Positions 15,548-23,902 of a DNA stretch of 32,968 nucleotides are shown in pieces. How positions within the stretch are numbered: the stretch's first letter is position 1; each line of letters opens with the position of its first letter. The stretch lies in assembly GCA_026708635.1 (NCBI GenBank), contig JAPOUP010000151.1:1-32968 (forward strand). The letters run 5' to 3'. The notes below the pieces were generated by a model. That model was not told the origin of the DNA. It saw only the letters and a program-made list of their open reading frames with translations, and made no database searches. The DNA comes from Rhodobacter sp. (lineage in GTDB: Bacteria; Pseudomonadota; Alphaproteobacteria; Rhodobacterales; Rhodobacteraceae). The position numbers and the translations under genes were made by a program.

Positions 15548-17199
15548 GCCGTCCTCTCGATCTTTGCGCGCTCCCGCCGCTTGGTGGGATCCGGATAAAG
15601 GTACGCGCTAAGGAGCATTTTCGAGTAATCGTGTTGGGGGTTCTCGAATATCTGTTCGGCGTCCCCCATCTCCACGATCTCGCCGAGATACATGACCGCC
15701 ACCCGATGGCATAAAGACCGCGCCGTCGTGAGGTCATGGGAAATAAATAGATATGATAGGCCGAACTCAGCCTGGAGCCGGTGCAGAAGCGCGATGATCC
15801 CGGTTATCGCGTGCGGTGCCAGCGCGCTCGTGGGCTCATCAAGCACAATGAACTTGGGTTCGGTGGCGATAGCCCGGGCTATGTTTAGCCGCTGGAGCGC
15901 CGCCGCACCGAGGCTCCGCGGCTTTTGGTCGATCCTGTCAGTCTTGAGCCCCACGAGATCGAGCAATTCACTGATGCGCACGTCTTTGGCTTTTGCCGAA
16001 AGATCACTATGAAGATCCAGCGGCTCCCGCAGGATACGCCGAATGGTCCAGCGCGGGTTGAGTGCGTCGAATGGATCCTGAAAGACGATTTGCATCTTTG
16101 AACGCAGCCCGCGCAGGCTTGCTGCCGGGCACCCTGTGATAGCCTCTCCGCCGAAGTAAACCTCGCCGGCTGTGGGTTCTTCGAGCCGCAGGAGACAGCG
16201 CCCTACCGTCGTCTTGCCGGAACCGCTTTCACCTACCAGACCGAGCGTTTCGCGCGATCGGATTACAAAGTCTGCGCCCTTGATCGCCTCCACGACGACG
16301 TTTGTTCCGCGCATGGAAAACACTTTACGCAGGCCTTTCACCTCAATCCTGGGCCGCTCTGCGCTGAGATCATAACCATGGGGTCGACCTGCTGTCGCCG
16401 CCTTCTGCAGCCCGAGCACATCGCGCGAATAAGGATGCTCCGGGTGGGCAAAGAACTCGTAAACAGGCTTTTCTTCGACTATGCGACCCCGGTGAAGCAC
16501 TGCCACGCGGTCACAGTAATTGGCGATGACCCCCAAGTCCTGGGAGATCAGCAGGATGGCCGAGCCCGTGCACCGCACCGTCTCCCACATCTGATCGAGA
16601 AACTGGGCTTGGATCGTTACGTCGAGCCCACTCGTGGGTTCATCGGCGATGAGAAGGCGCGGTTCAGAGGACAGAGCCATTGAAATGAGCGCCCGCTGCG
16701 CCATCCCGCCCGAAAGCTCATGGGCAAACGCCGACACCCGTTGTTCCGGATCGTTGATGCCGACCATGCGCAGCATTTCCACTGCGCGCTCATTGGCATC
16801 GGCCTTGCTGGCGTCGGAATGTGCGCGAAAAACGTTGCCGATCTGGCGCCCAACCTTGAGCATGGGATTGAGGGCCGCGCACGGGTTTTGCACGATGAGC
16901 CCGATGTCTTTGCCGCGGATCTCGCGAAGCCGGTCTTCGTCGGCAGCCAAGAGTTCTTCGTCTCCGAGTTTGACCGAGCCAGCCTCTATCTGTCCTGGCG
17001 GGCGGACGACACCCATCAAAGCGAGAGCGGCCGTGGATTTGCCGGAGCCCGCATCACCGATGAGGCCGACGACTTCGCGCTCACGGATGTAGATGGAAAA
17101 GCCGTCGAGCACACTTACCTTCCCGTCGGCGACGGGGTAGGAGACCCGCAGGTCACGGGCGGCCATTATCACCGGAGCGCCGACAGTCTCATCAATCAT
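15544..17199 (-). CDS. fused dipeptide-type ABC transporter ATPase (DppD-DppF-like), asymmetric ATP sites
   Basis: A 551-residue protein with two ABC domains, equivalent to DppD joined to DppF. NBD1 has Walker A GDAGSGKST (48-56), signature LSGGM (162-166) and Walker B LLIADE, but Gln220 replaces the H-loop His (ISQDL). NBD2 has Walker A GESGSGKTT (323-331), Walker B IVLDE and a normal His488 (ISHDL). Its signature is degenerate, SLGAAALQR (429-437), and its D-loop reads SALA. Both weak elements fall in the same composite ATP site, so one site may be non-hydrolytic. Each NBD ends with the peptide-family HPYSRDVL-type segment. The frame extends to 17238; ATG 17199 overlaps the permease stop by 8 bases and is preferred. 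It powers the two permeases at 17192-19564. Confidence 0.92.
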   Translation of the reverse strand: MIDETVGAPVIMAARDLRVSYPVADGKVSVLDGFSIYIREREVVGLIGDAGSGKSTAALALMGVVRPPGQIEAGSVKLGDEELLAADEDRLREIRGKDIGLIVQNPCAALNPMLKVGRQIGNVFRAHSDASKADANERAVEMLRMVGINDPEQRVSAFAHELSGGMAQRALISMALSSEPRLLIADEPTSGLDVTIQAQFLDQMWETVRCTGSAILLISQDLGVIANYCDRVAVLHRGRIVEEKPVYEFFAHPEHPYSRDVLGLQKAATAGRPHGYDLSAERPRIEVKGLRKVFSMRGTNVVVEAIKGADFVIRSRETLGLVGESGSGKTTVGRCLLRLEEPTAGEVYFGGEAITGCPAASLRGLRSKMQIVFQDPFDALNPRWTIRRILREPLDLHSDLSAKAKDVRISELLDLVGLKTDRIDQKPRSLGAAALQRLNIARAIATEPKFIVLDEPTSALAPHAITGIIALLHRLQAEFGLSYLFISHDLTTARSLCHRVAVMYLGEIVEMGDAEQIFENPQHDYSKMLLSAYLYPDPTKRRERAKIERTA

Positions 17200-18100
17200 A
17201 CCGCCGCTCCAAGGCGTTACCAAGTACCGCGAAGCCAAAGACCGTGATCGAGATGGCGATACCGGGGAAGACCGACGGCCACCATTCTCCCAGAATGATT
17301 TGATTGGCTCCCGTTGAGATCATCAGGCCCCACTCTGGCGTCGGGGGTCTCACTCCAGCTCCGACGAAGGAGAGACCCGCAGTGAGTAGGATCGCGAAGC
17401 CGATCGTCACGCTGGCCTGAATGAGCGCTGGGGCCAGCGAATTTGGCAATACGTGGCGGAGTGCGATAACTATTTCCCGGTTGCCCATGGCCCGTGCCGC
17501 CTCGACATAGCCACGAACCCGCTGGGTTAGCACTTCGGAACGTGTCAGGCGGATGTAGATCGGCGTATATAGCAGTGCCAAGGCAATCACGATGTTTCCG
17601 GTGGACCGACCGGCCAAGGCAACGAGTATCATCGCGGAGACAAATACCGGAAAGGACTGCAGCACGTCGGAGACACGCATCACTCCTTCGGTCAGGAAAT
17701 TCCGATAATATCCCGCCACAAGCCCCACAAAAACGCCCAGGATCAGTGATAGAGCATTCGCTGTGAGCGCGATGGTGAGGTCAATGCGCGGGGCTGATAT
17801 AACCCTGCTGAAGACGTCAAAGCCATTGGCATCCGTGCCGAACCAGTAAGGCGGCGTGTCAATCACTCCGGTTATCCGCCCCCACCAGAGCCCCGGCACC
17901 TCAGCCAGAGGCGGCGGAGGTACCGCTGGTGGATGAACCGCGAGTGTCGGATCATAAGGTGCTATGGCTGGCCCAAATACAGCGAGCGAGCAGGCCATGG
18001 CCACAATCGAGACGCCAAGCCAAAAGAGCCAGTCAATCCGGTGCCGTGACTTGGCTATCTTGATCTCAATGGGTCGCGCGACAGTCTCTGATTGAGTCAC
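17192..18100 (-). CDS. ABC transporter permease, DppC-like
   Basis: A 302-residue inner-membrane permease of the dipeptide/oligopeptide class. An N-terminal membrane segment (LFWLGVSIVAMACSLAVFGP) precedes a periplasmic stretch with YDPTLAVHPP and the DppC-type WFGTDANGFDVFSRVI. The transmembrane core follows, with the EAA loop AARAMGNREIVIALRHVLPN that contacts the ATPase. The start is GTG 18100 with GGTGAG seven bases upstream. It overlaps the fused ATPase gene by 8 bases. Unusually, 435 bp separate it from the DppB-like gene upstream, where such genes normally abut. Confidence 0.93.
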   Translation of the reverse strand: MTQSETVARPIEIKIAKSRHRIDWLFWLGVSIVAMACSLAVFGPAIAPYDPTLAVHPPAVPPPPLAEVPGLWWGRITGVIDTPPYWFGTDANGFDVFSRVISAPRIDLTIALTANALSLILGVFVGLVAGYYRNFLTEGVMRVSDVLQSFPVFVSAMILVALAGRSTGNIVIALALLYTPIYIRLTRSEVLTQRVRGYVEAARAMGNREIVIALRHVLPNSLAPALIQASVTIGFAILLTAGLSFVGAGVRPPTPEWGLMISTGANQIILGEWWPSVFPGIAISITVFGFAVLGNALERRYD

Positions 18101-18535
18101 TAGCGTCTCACCAATACTGAAATGATGGTGGGTGTAGCCCGGGCTTTGACAATCGGCTCATATGGCTAGATCGCATTCGCCGGAGTCGATTGGAAACCGA
18201 CACTTTGCCAGCCAAACGGGGAGTGAAAACGAGGCAACACGAACATGCTTTAATAATCTGGGTTGCACCCATTGATGGTGGCTCCCTTGTCTGAGGCATT
18301 GAGATACCTTGTACCTGCCGCAACAGCAATCAATATACCTTCCGGCGTCCGCGTCTGCGAACGGTGCCTGCGCCGCTGCGGAGCGTAACACTTGCCGAAG
18401 CACGGATCCTGGCCGACACGGCCGATGCCGGGATAAACGACTGTCCCGGCAGTGCCCCAACAGGCGGTTCAGGTCCGAGGACATCCGCATCAGGTTGAAG
18501 TCTTTATTTCCATCAATACAATGATAGAGGGATAC
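18101..18535. other. 435-bp gap inside the ABC transporter operon
   Basis: No recognisable gene is present; minus-strand frames of 73 and 110 codons here have no familiar domain. An imperfect hairpin of 6 bp with a 10-base loop (CCGGGA/TCCCGG) lies around 18424-18446. The two ends of the gap carry loosely similar sequence (CAATACTGAAATGATGG near 18112 and CAATACAATGATAG near 18517), possibly a chance match or a trace of an insertion. A promoter for the downstream genes could lie here, but no clear -35/-10 pair was found. Confidence 0.4.
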
Positions 18536-19564
18536 TTAGAATGCCACCCTTGGATCCAGCGCCGCATGAATAAGATCAAGCGCAAGATAAACGAGAAGCG
18601 AGATGGCGGTGATCACCAGAATCACGCCCTGGATCGCGGGATAGTCGAAGGCCAGCACCGAACGGATTGAGTATTGTCCGAGCCCGCCGAGCGAAAACAC
18701 GCTTTCGACCAGTACCGCGCCGCCGAGCATGAACCCAAAGAGAATGCCGATCAATGTGATCGACGGTGCCATCGCCGTCCGCAGCGCGTAGCGCGCGATC
18801 TGGCCTCTGGGTAGCCCGGCACAACGCGCATAGAGTACAAATTCCGACCCAAGCGCGCGGACCATGTTCTCCCGAACCATCTTGATGATCGGCCCTGACA
18901 GGATGAACGCCATCGTTATGACTGGCAGCATATAGTGGTGCAGCGCTTCAAAGAAGGTATCCACACGCCCCGCGATCAGGGAATCAATTGTCAGGAACCC
19001 CGTCATGGAAGGGGGCTCACTTGAGAGCGGCGACAATGTGCCAAGTGGCGCAGGTGCCCAGCCGAGCTGAAAGAAAAAAACGAAGACGAAGAGGAGCCCC
19101 CACCAAAATTCCGGTTGGGAGCCCGCAAAAAGCGAATAAACGAAGACCCCCTTGTCCGCCGGACCTCCGGGTTTGAGTGCGGCCAGCATACCCACCGGCA
19201 CCGATACCAACAGCGCCAGAGCAAAGGAGAAAACCAGAAGCTCTATCGTTACCGGAAGCGCTGTGATTATCTCGGAGGCCACTGTGGACCCGGTGACCCA
19301 GGAGATGCCGAGCGACCCTTGCATAAGACCGTCGCCCTCTTCAGGCAGGACGCCCAAATAGTGTCCTAGCTGCGTCATGACCGGGCGGTCCAAGCCCAGA
19401 TTGCGCTCGGCCTGGGCGTACGCCTCTTCGCTCGGGTTCAGACCGACAAACCGGCTTACCGGATCGGCTGGCAAGAGACGGATGACAAAGAAGACAGCGA
19501 TCACCAAGAAAAGAAGCTGCATGGCTCCAATGCCAAGACGTTTGATCACGTAGCGAGCGACCAT
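18536..19564 (-). CDS. ABC transporter permease, DppB-like
   Basis: A 342-residue inner-membrane permease of the dipeptide/oligopeptide class. The N-terminal segment LLFLVIAVFFVIRLLPADPV is the DppB hallmark (membrane helix followed by LxPGDP-like sequence). Several further helices and the EAA loop ARCAGLPRGQIARYALRTAM near residue 240 follow. ATG 19564 has GAGG five bases upstream. It follows the binding-protein gene by 82 bp, a gap that holds a GC-rich stem-loop. It is expected to pair with the DppC-like permease and the fused ATPase. Confidence 0.93.
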   Translation of the reverse strand: MVARYVIKRLGIGAMQLLFLVIAVFFVIRLLPADPVSRFVGLNPSEEAYAQAERNLGLDRPVMTQLGHYLGVLPEEGDGLMQGSLGISWVTGSTVASEIITALPVTIELLVFSFALALLVSVPVGMLAALKPGGPADKGVFVYSLFAGSQPEFWWGLLFVFVFFFQLGWAPAPLGTLSPLSSEPPSMTGFLTIDSLIAGRVDTFFEALHHYMLPVITMAFILSGPIIKMVRENMVRALGSEFVLYARCAGLPRGQIARYALRTAMAPSITLIGILFGFMLGGAVLVESVFSLGGLGQYSIRSVLAFDYPAIQGVILVITAISLLVYLALDLIHAALDPRVAF

Positions 19565-19603
19565 GGTGGCCTCTTCGAGTCAGGGCGGAATACTTACAAG
19601 ATA

Positions 19604-19634
19604 GGGGGCCGCGGGGCCGCGCCCGCGACGCCCC
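19604..19634 (-). other. GC-rich stem-loop between binding protein and permease genes
   Basis: GCGGG (19611-19615) and CCCGC (19622-19626) pair around a 6-base loop, and flanking GGGG and CCCC (19631-19634) can extend the stem. It lies 12 bp after the binding-protein stop. Such structures between binding-protein and permease genes often stabilise the upstream message and lower downstream expression. That role is inferred here. Confidence 0.45.
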
Positions 19635-19646
19635 AAAGAATTGAGT

Positions 19647-21314
19647 TTACTCGAAGCCCAGATCGAAGAACCTGATGGAGTTATCCGGGTGCCACCGCAT
19701 GCCTTTCAGGTTGGCGGCGTATGCCCACTGCGTCGCGTATTCGACCACAGGTGCCCAAACGACCTCCGACATTAGCGTCTCCTGCATCTGCGCCAGAATT
19801 GCGTTGCGGGCCGCCATGTCCGGCTCCACCCTCGCCTCGGCCCATTGGGCGTCAAAGGCCTCGTTCCGGAAGTTGACCATATTGTTGAGGCCGCCCGCTT
19901 CCGGGGAGACAAAGAAGAGTTGCATGGCGTAGCCCGCATCGACGCCGATGGGCTTTTCCTGATCGTTGATCGCGAAAGGTAGGTCACGTTTCACGAGTTG
20001 GCGGTCGCCATACTGGGTCTGCGGGATCGGGTTGAGTTCAACCGGGATGCCGATCTGGCGGAGGGATGTCGCTAGCGCATTCACCACGGGGCCGAGCGTC
20101 GTTTCCTTTTCGGACACGTAGGAAAGCTGAAGGTTTTCGGTGAATTCCGAAAGCCCCTCACCTCCGGGGAAGCCAGCCTCGGCCAACAGCCCTGCCGCGC
20201 GTTCCAGATCAAACGAATACTGCGTGTCTGGCGCGACATAGCCCGGGTAAGATGATGGCACGTGACCGTTCCATGGGGTAGCTTGGCCGAAGTAAGCATT
20301 CTGGATAATCTGGTCGCGGGGTATGGCATGGGCCACGGCCTGCCGCACTAACGGGTTGTCGAACGGCGGCATGTCGAAATTCATGTGGACGAAGAGATTC
20401 TCGTTGCCCGAGACCGCACCAACCTCAATGCCATCCTGCCCGCGCAGGGAGTCAAATTCGCGCGGTGTAAGGCCCTGGACGAGCTGCGCCTGACCGGTGC
20501 GCAGCACGACCACGCGGTTCGATGACTGCGGGACCCGCTTCATGACCACGCGGCTGATGGCTGGCGCACCGAGGTAGTAGTCCTCGTTGGCGGTAAAGAC
20601 AATTTCATCGTCTTTGGCCCAACTCTCCACGCAATAGGGGCCAAATGACGCGACATTGGTGTTATTTGCGTACTCGTGGCTCCAGGGATCGCCTTCCGTG
20701 GCGTTGGCCTCCATCAGTTCTTTGTCAAAAATGTGAAGGCCGAAGATCGTCAACACCGGCAGGAAGAGCGCGTTGGGATTGCTCTGACGGATTTGGACGG
20801 TAAAGTCGTCTATCTTCATCACTTCGTCACCGAGTTCCTTTGCGGCATCATCACCGAACACGTCGGGCGTGAAGCCGTCAATGGAACCCACATTGGAAAG
20901 GAACCAACCGATGGGTGCCGCGCCGGACACGGATTTTGCCCGCGCAAAGGTATAGAGAACGTCGTCGGCGCTTAACTCCGCCCCGCCGCAGCCGCGCACA
21001 TCCTGTCGAAGATTGAATGTCCAGGTGAGCGTCTTCTCATCAAAGTTCCAGCTCTCTGCGAGACGCCCCTCGAAGGTCGAAAAATCGGGTTTGATGACCC
21101 CGTTCTCGTTGACCCCGGCCGCCGCATAGCTCACGAGCGGTTCCATCACGTTGACCATACCGGTCTGGGAGGTGGGGATCGCGGCCGCCGGGCCATCATA
21201 GTTAAGCCCCGCAGGCACGTCAGACGCTAGAAACAAGAGGTCCTGTGCCGTTGCCTGTCCCGCAATGAGCGCACCCAGCGCCGCGGAGATGAACATCGAT
21301 TTTGGTTGTCCCAT
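19647..21314 (-). CDS. ABC transporter substrate-binding protein, family 5 (peptide/nickel type)
   Basis: A 555-residue periplasmic binding protein of the SBP_bac_5 class, used for dipeptides, oligopeptides, opines, glycosides and other solutes. The first about 24 residues form a signal peptide (ISAALGALIAGQATAQ, cleavage likely after ATA). Family features include LAESWNFDEKTLTWTFNLRQDVRGCGGAELSADDV, the typical early motif, and DNPLVRQAVAHAIPRDQI in the middle. It heads the long minus-strand operon and has its own promoter with a perfect TGTCCGGACA core at 21368-21377. AAGGGA lies 11 bases before the ATG. The family's ligand range is broad, so the presence of an amidase and PuuE-like hydrolase only hints at an amide-containing ligand. 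Confidence 0.93.
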   Translation of the reverse strand: MGQPKSMFISAALGALIAGQATAQDLLFLASDVPAGLNYDGPAAAIPTSQTGMVNVMEPLVSYAAAGVNENGVIKPDFSTFEGRLAESWNFDEKTLTWTFNLRQDVRGCGGAELSADDVLYTFARAKSVSGAAPIGWFLSNVGSIDGFTPDVFGDDAAKELGDEVMKIDDFTVQIRQSNPNALFLPVLTIFGLHIFDKELMEANATEGDPWSHEYANNTNVASFGPYCVESWAKDDEIVFTANEDYYLGAPAISRVVMKRVPQSSNRVVVLRTGQAQLVQGLTPREFDSLRGQDGIEVGAVSGNENLFVHMNFDMPPFDNPLVRQAVAHAIPRDQIIQNAYFGQATPWNGHVPSSYPGYVAPDTQYSFDLERAAGLLAEAGFPGGEGLSEFTENLQLSYVSEKETTLGPVVNALATSLRQIGIPVELNPIPQTQYGDRQLVKRDLPFAINDQEKPIGVDAGYAMQLFFVSPEAGGLNNMVNFRNEAFDAQWAEARVEPDMAARNAILAQMQETLMSEVVWAPVVEYATQWAYAANLKGMRWHPDNSIRFFDLGFE

Positions 21315-21365
21315 AATAGTAACGGTCCCTTATTGGAGCCGGGAAGATATTGGCCACCCCAGCAA

Positions 21366-21379
21366 TTTGTCCGGACATA
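21366..21379. promoter_or_regulatory. operator palindrome, minus-strand ABC operon promoter
   Basis: The exact core TGTCCGGACA is at 21368-21377, inside TTTGTCCGGACATA. It begins at the end of the -10 hexamer of the minus-strand promoter, so bound protein would block RNA polymerase. It is one of four exact copies of the core in the window. Binding by the GntR/UTRA regulator is inferred. Confidence 0.75.
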
Positions 21380-21406
21380 AAGATGGGTTCTCTAGCGTGG
21401 TGTCAA
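21377..21406 (-). promoter_or_regulatory. predicted sigma70-type promoter of the ABC operon
   Basis: On the minus strand a perfect TTGACA (21401-21406) is followed after 18 bases by CTTTAT (21377-21382). A 17-base spacer would give TCTTTA instead. The operator core directly follows. The layout mirrors the divergent promoter at 21488-21517. Confidence 0.55.
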
Positions 21407-21487
21407 CCAATAATCGACAGTAACGATCCCTAAAATATCGAATTTTGCCCTTAGAAGGAAGGAAAACACGCATTCCCTCGGCAAAAC

Positions 21488-21517
21488 TTGACAATGCGGA
21501 GTGGGCGGGCTTGGTAT
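21488..21517 (+). promoter_or_regulatory. predicted sigma70-type promoter of the HapK-CitE-CaiB operon
   Basis: A perfect TTGACA (21488-21493) is followed after 18 bases by TGGTAT (21512-21517). The operator core starts two bases later, and the first start codon is 35 bp further on. Confidence 0.6.
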
Positions 21518-21530
21518 TTGTCCGGACAGC
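21517..21530. promoter_or_regulatory. operator palindrome, plus-strand CitE-CaiB operon promoter
   Basis: The exact core TGTCCGGACA is at 21519-21528, immediately downstream of the -10 hexamer of the plus-strand promoter. It lies 151 bp from the twin site that serves the divergent operon. The position is that of a classical repressor site. Confidence 0.75.
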
Positions 21531-21551
21531 ATTCATAAAGGAACAGCGCCG

Positions 21552-21863
21552 ATGCCGCGGATCATCGTTCTTTTCAACCTTAAACCCGATGTGGATGAGG
21601 CCGACTACGAGGCATGGGCGCGCGGAACGGACGCGCCCACCGTGAAAGCCCTCGGGTCAGTAATCTCCTTCTCCGTTCACCGCGCCAGGGGCCTACTGGG
21701 CAGCGAAGAAAAATCACCTTACCAGTATGTTGAAGTGTTGGATGTAAGCGACATGGATACCCTTTTCTCTGAAATCTCCGTTCCTCCAATGACCGAAATT
21801 TCCGCGGCATTTCAGGCCTACGCTGACAATCCGATCTTCATCGTGACAGAATATCTGGCCTGA
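21552..21863 (+). CDS. small HapK/REDY-like protein of unknown function
   Basis: A 103-residue protein resembling the REDY-like HapK family, small dimeric alpha/beta-barrel-type proteins related in fold to EthD-type domains. Visible features are the N-terminal strand RIIVLFNLKP, the DEADYEAWARGTDAPTV helix, a central YQYVEVLDVSDMD, and the C-terminal strand PIFIVTEYLA. ATG 21552 has AAAGGA eight bases upstream; the longer open frame lacks a better start. It is the first gene of the plus operon and ends 3 bp before the CitE-like gene. Members often sit in catabolic operons without a known activity. A role as a small accessory enzyme is a guess. Confidence 0.75.
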   Translation: MPRIIVLFNLKPDVDEADYEAWARGTDAPTVKALGSVISFSVHRARGLLGSEEKSPYQYVEVLDVSDMDTLFSEISVPPMTEISAAFQAYADNPIFIVTEYLA

Positions 21864-21866
21864 GCC

Positions 21867-22712
21867 ATGGCAGCCACCAGATCCTTTTTGTTCGCGCCCG
21901 CAAACCGGACCGAACTCCATGCCAAGCTCGCCAATAGCGATGCTGACATCGTTTGTCTCGACCTCGAAGATGCTGTGCCGCCCGATGAGAAAGAAAAATC
22001 GCGCGCTCTAGCGCTTGAATGGCTGGGCGCCGGACCGCCGGCAAGGTCCACCCGGGCGGTTAGGCTCAATCCGCTCTCGACCCGTGCCGGTCTCGCCGAT
22101 CTCCACGCCGCCTCGGCGGCCTCCCTTACACCAGACACACTTCTGGTGCTGCCGAAGGTGGACCATGCTCATGAGCTCCGGCTCGCCGACGCGGTCTTGA
22201 CCGAAACCGGGTCTCGCGCAGGACTCATGGCGCTCATCGAAAGCGCTGCCGGACTTGAAAACGCGGCGATGATCGCCGCAGCCACCCCCCGCCTTCGCCT
22301 TTTGCTCTTTGGAGCCGCGGATCTCGCGGCCGAACTCGGCATTGAAATCGCTCCGGAGCCGCTGCTCTATGCACGTGCCCGAGTGGTCCACGCCGCCCGT
22401 ACGGCGGGAATTCCGGTGATTGATGTCCCTTCGCTCAATTTCCGAGATATCGACGCCGTAGAGCAAGAAGCCCGTGCTGCCCGCGCCCTTGGGTTTGCCG
22501 GCAAGGGCGCCGTCCATCCGTGCAACATCGCCCCAATCAACGCCATCTTTTCGCCATCGTCGGGGGAAATCGCCAAAGCCAAAAAGATCATCGCTGCCTA
22601 CGAGGCAAGCCCGACAGGGCTCGCGGTCATCGACGGTAAGCTTATAGAGCGCCCGGTTATCCGCTCCATGCGGGCGACCCTCGAAGCCGCGCGGGTCGCG
22701 GGACTCGAATGA
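21867..22712 (+). CDS. CitE/HpcH-like acyl-CoA lyase
   Basis: A 281-residue TIM-barrel protein of the CitE/malyl-CoA lyase family. Such enzymes cleave or form a C-C bond in hydroxyacyl-CoA esters (malyl-CoA, methylmalyl-CoA, citramalyl-CoA, 3-hydroxy-3-methylglutaryl-CoA). Key positions are kept: RSFLFAPANR at the N-terminus, LDLEDAVPPDEK (32-43), Arg66 in VRLNP, the metal ligands Glu125 (LIES) and Asp152 (FGAADLAAELG), and GKGAVHPCNIAPIN near the C-terminus. No acyl-carrier or citrate-lyase alpha subunit is nearby, so it acts as a stand-alone lyase. It is coupled to the CaiB gene by ATGA. With MaoC and the acyl-CoA dehydrogenase it completes a dehydrogenation-hydration-cleavage sequence. Confidence 0.9.
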   Translation: MAATRSFLFAPANRTELHAKLANSDADIVCLDLEDAVPPDEKEKSRALALEWLGAGPPARSTRAVRLNPLSTRAGLADLHAASAASLTPDTLLVLPKVDHAHELRLADAVLTETGSRAGLMALIESAAGLENAAMIAAATPRLRLLLFGAADLAAELGIEIAPEPLLYARARVVHAARTAGIPVIDVPSLNFRDIDAVEQEARAARALGFAGKGAVHPCNIAPINAIFSPSSGEIAKAKKIIAAYEASPTGLAVIDGKLIERPVIRSMRATLEAARVAGLE

Positions 22713-23902
22713 CCGCGCTGCCGCTTACAGGGCTCAGGGTTATTTCTGCGGAGCAATATGGCGCGGGTCCGTTTGGTTCGATGTATCTCGCGGCGATGGG
22801 AGCCGAGATCATCAAAATCGAGAATCCGCGTGGTGGCGACAGTTCTCGGAGGTCCGGGCCCCATTTGCTTGGGCCCTATGACAGCCATTTTTTTCAGACC
22901 TTCAACCAAGGAAAGCGATCACTCACGCTTGATCTCAAACAGCCCAAAGGCCAGGAGATCCTGCATCGGCTCGCCGAAACGGCCCAGGGCGTCATGAACA
23001 ATCTGCGTGGGGATAAGCCCGCGCGGCTTGGGCTCGACTACGCGACGTTGGGCAAAGTAAACCCCGCTATTATCTGCTTGCATCTTTCGGGATACGGCCG
23101 CACCGGTCCTCGCGCAGCCTGGCCGGCCTATGATTACCTGATGCAGGCCGAGGCAGGCTTTCTCCACCTCACCGGAGAACCGGATGGACCGCCTACGCGC
23201 ATGGGCCTCTCGATTGTCGATTATCTTAGCGGGGTCACGGCCTCCTTTGCGCTCACGGCAGCGGTCTGGGGCGCGGAGCGCACGGGTCGCGGTCAGGATG
23301 TTGATGTACCGCTCTACGATGTGGCCATCCATCAACTTACCTATCCAGCCACTTGGTACCTAAATGAAGGGACAAGCGTCGGTAGGCGGTTACGGTCGGG
23401 ACATCCCGCTGTTGTACCCTGTGAACTCATGCCCACCGCAGACGGGCAAATTTTCGTCATGTGCGTGCTGCCAAAGTTCTGGGAGGCGCTGACCCACATC
23501 TTAGGTGCGCCAGATCTCATCTCCGATGACCGGTTCGCCACACCGGGGGCCCGCCGCAAAAATCGCGATGCTCTCATGGACATCCTCGATGCGCTCACGC
23601 GGCAGCACAGTACCGCCGAGCTCCTGGAGCTATTGGCGGGAGAAGTGCCTGCCGCACCGGTGCTCGATATGGTGGCCGCGCTCGAAAATCCGTATCTGGA
23701 AGAGATTGATGGAATCGCGTCGGTCACGCATCCCGAGCGCGACGGTTTCCGGCTCCTGCGCTCACCGATCCGGCTGGATGGCGCGCGACTCGACCCGGCC
23801 AAGGGACCTAAGCTCGGCGCTGACACCGATGAGCTTTTAGAGAGCGTGGGCTACTCCGCTGATGACCGCGCCGCGCTCCGTGCAGAGGGAACTATCGGAT
23901 GA
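22709..23902 (+). CDS. CaiB/BaiF family III CoA-transferase (first copy)
   Basis: A 397-residue family III CoA-transferase that moves CoA between two carboxylic acids. GLRVISAEQYGAGPFGSMYLAAMGAEIIKIE is the N-terminal hallmark, GKRSLTLDLKQPKG follows, and the catalytic Asp171 lies in GLSIVDYLSG. Length is normal. ATGA overlaps join it to the lyase and to the second CaiB gene. Family members include succinyl-CoA:itaconate, :mesaconate and :citramalate transferases, which fits a lyase partner, but the acceptor is not determined. Confidence 0.92.
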   Translation: MTALPLTGLRVISAEQYGAGPFGSMYLAAMGAEIIKIENPRGGDSSRRSGPHLLGPYDSHFFQTFNQGKRSLTLDLKQPKGQEILHRLAETAQGVMNNLRGDKPARLGLDYATLGKVNPAIICLHLSGYGRTGPRAAWPAYDYLMQAEAGFLHLTGEPDGPPTRMGLSIVDYLSGVTASFALTAAVWGAERTGRGQDVDVPLYDVAIHQLTYPATWYLNEGTSVGRRLRSGHPAVVPCELMPTADGQIFVMCVLPKFWEALTHILGAPDLISDDRFATPGARRKNRDALMDILDALTRQHSTAELLELLAGEVPAAPVLDMVAALENPYLEEIDGIASVTHPERDGFRLLRSPIRLDGARLDPAKGPKLGADTDELLESVGYSADDRAALRAEGTIG

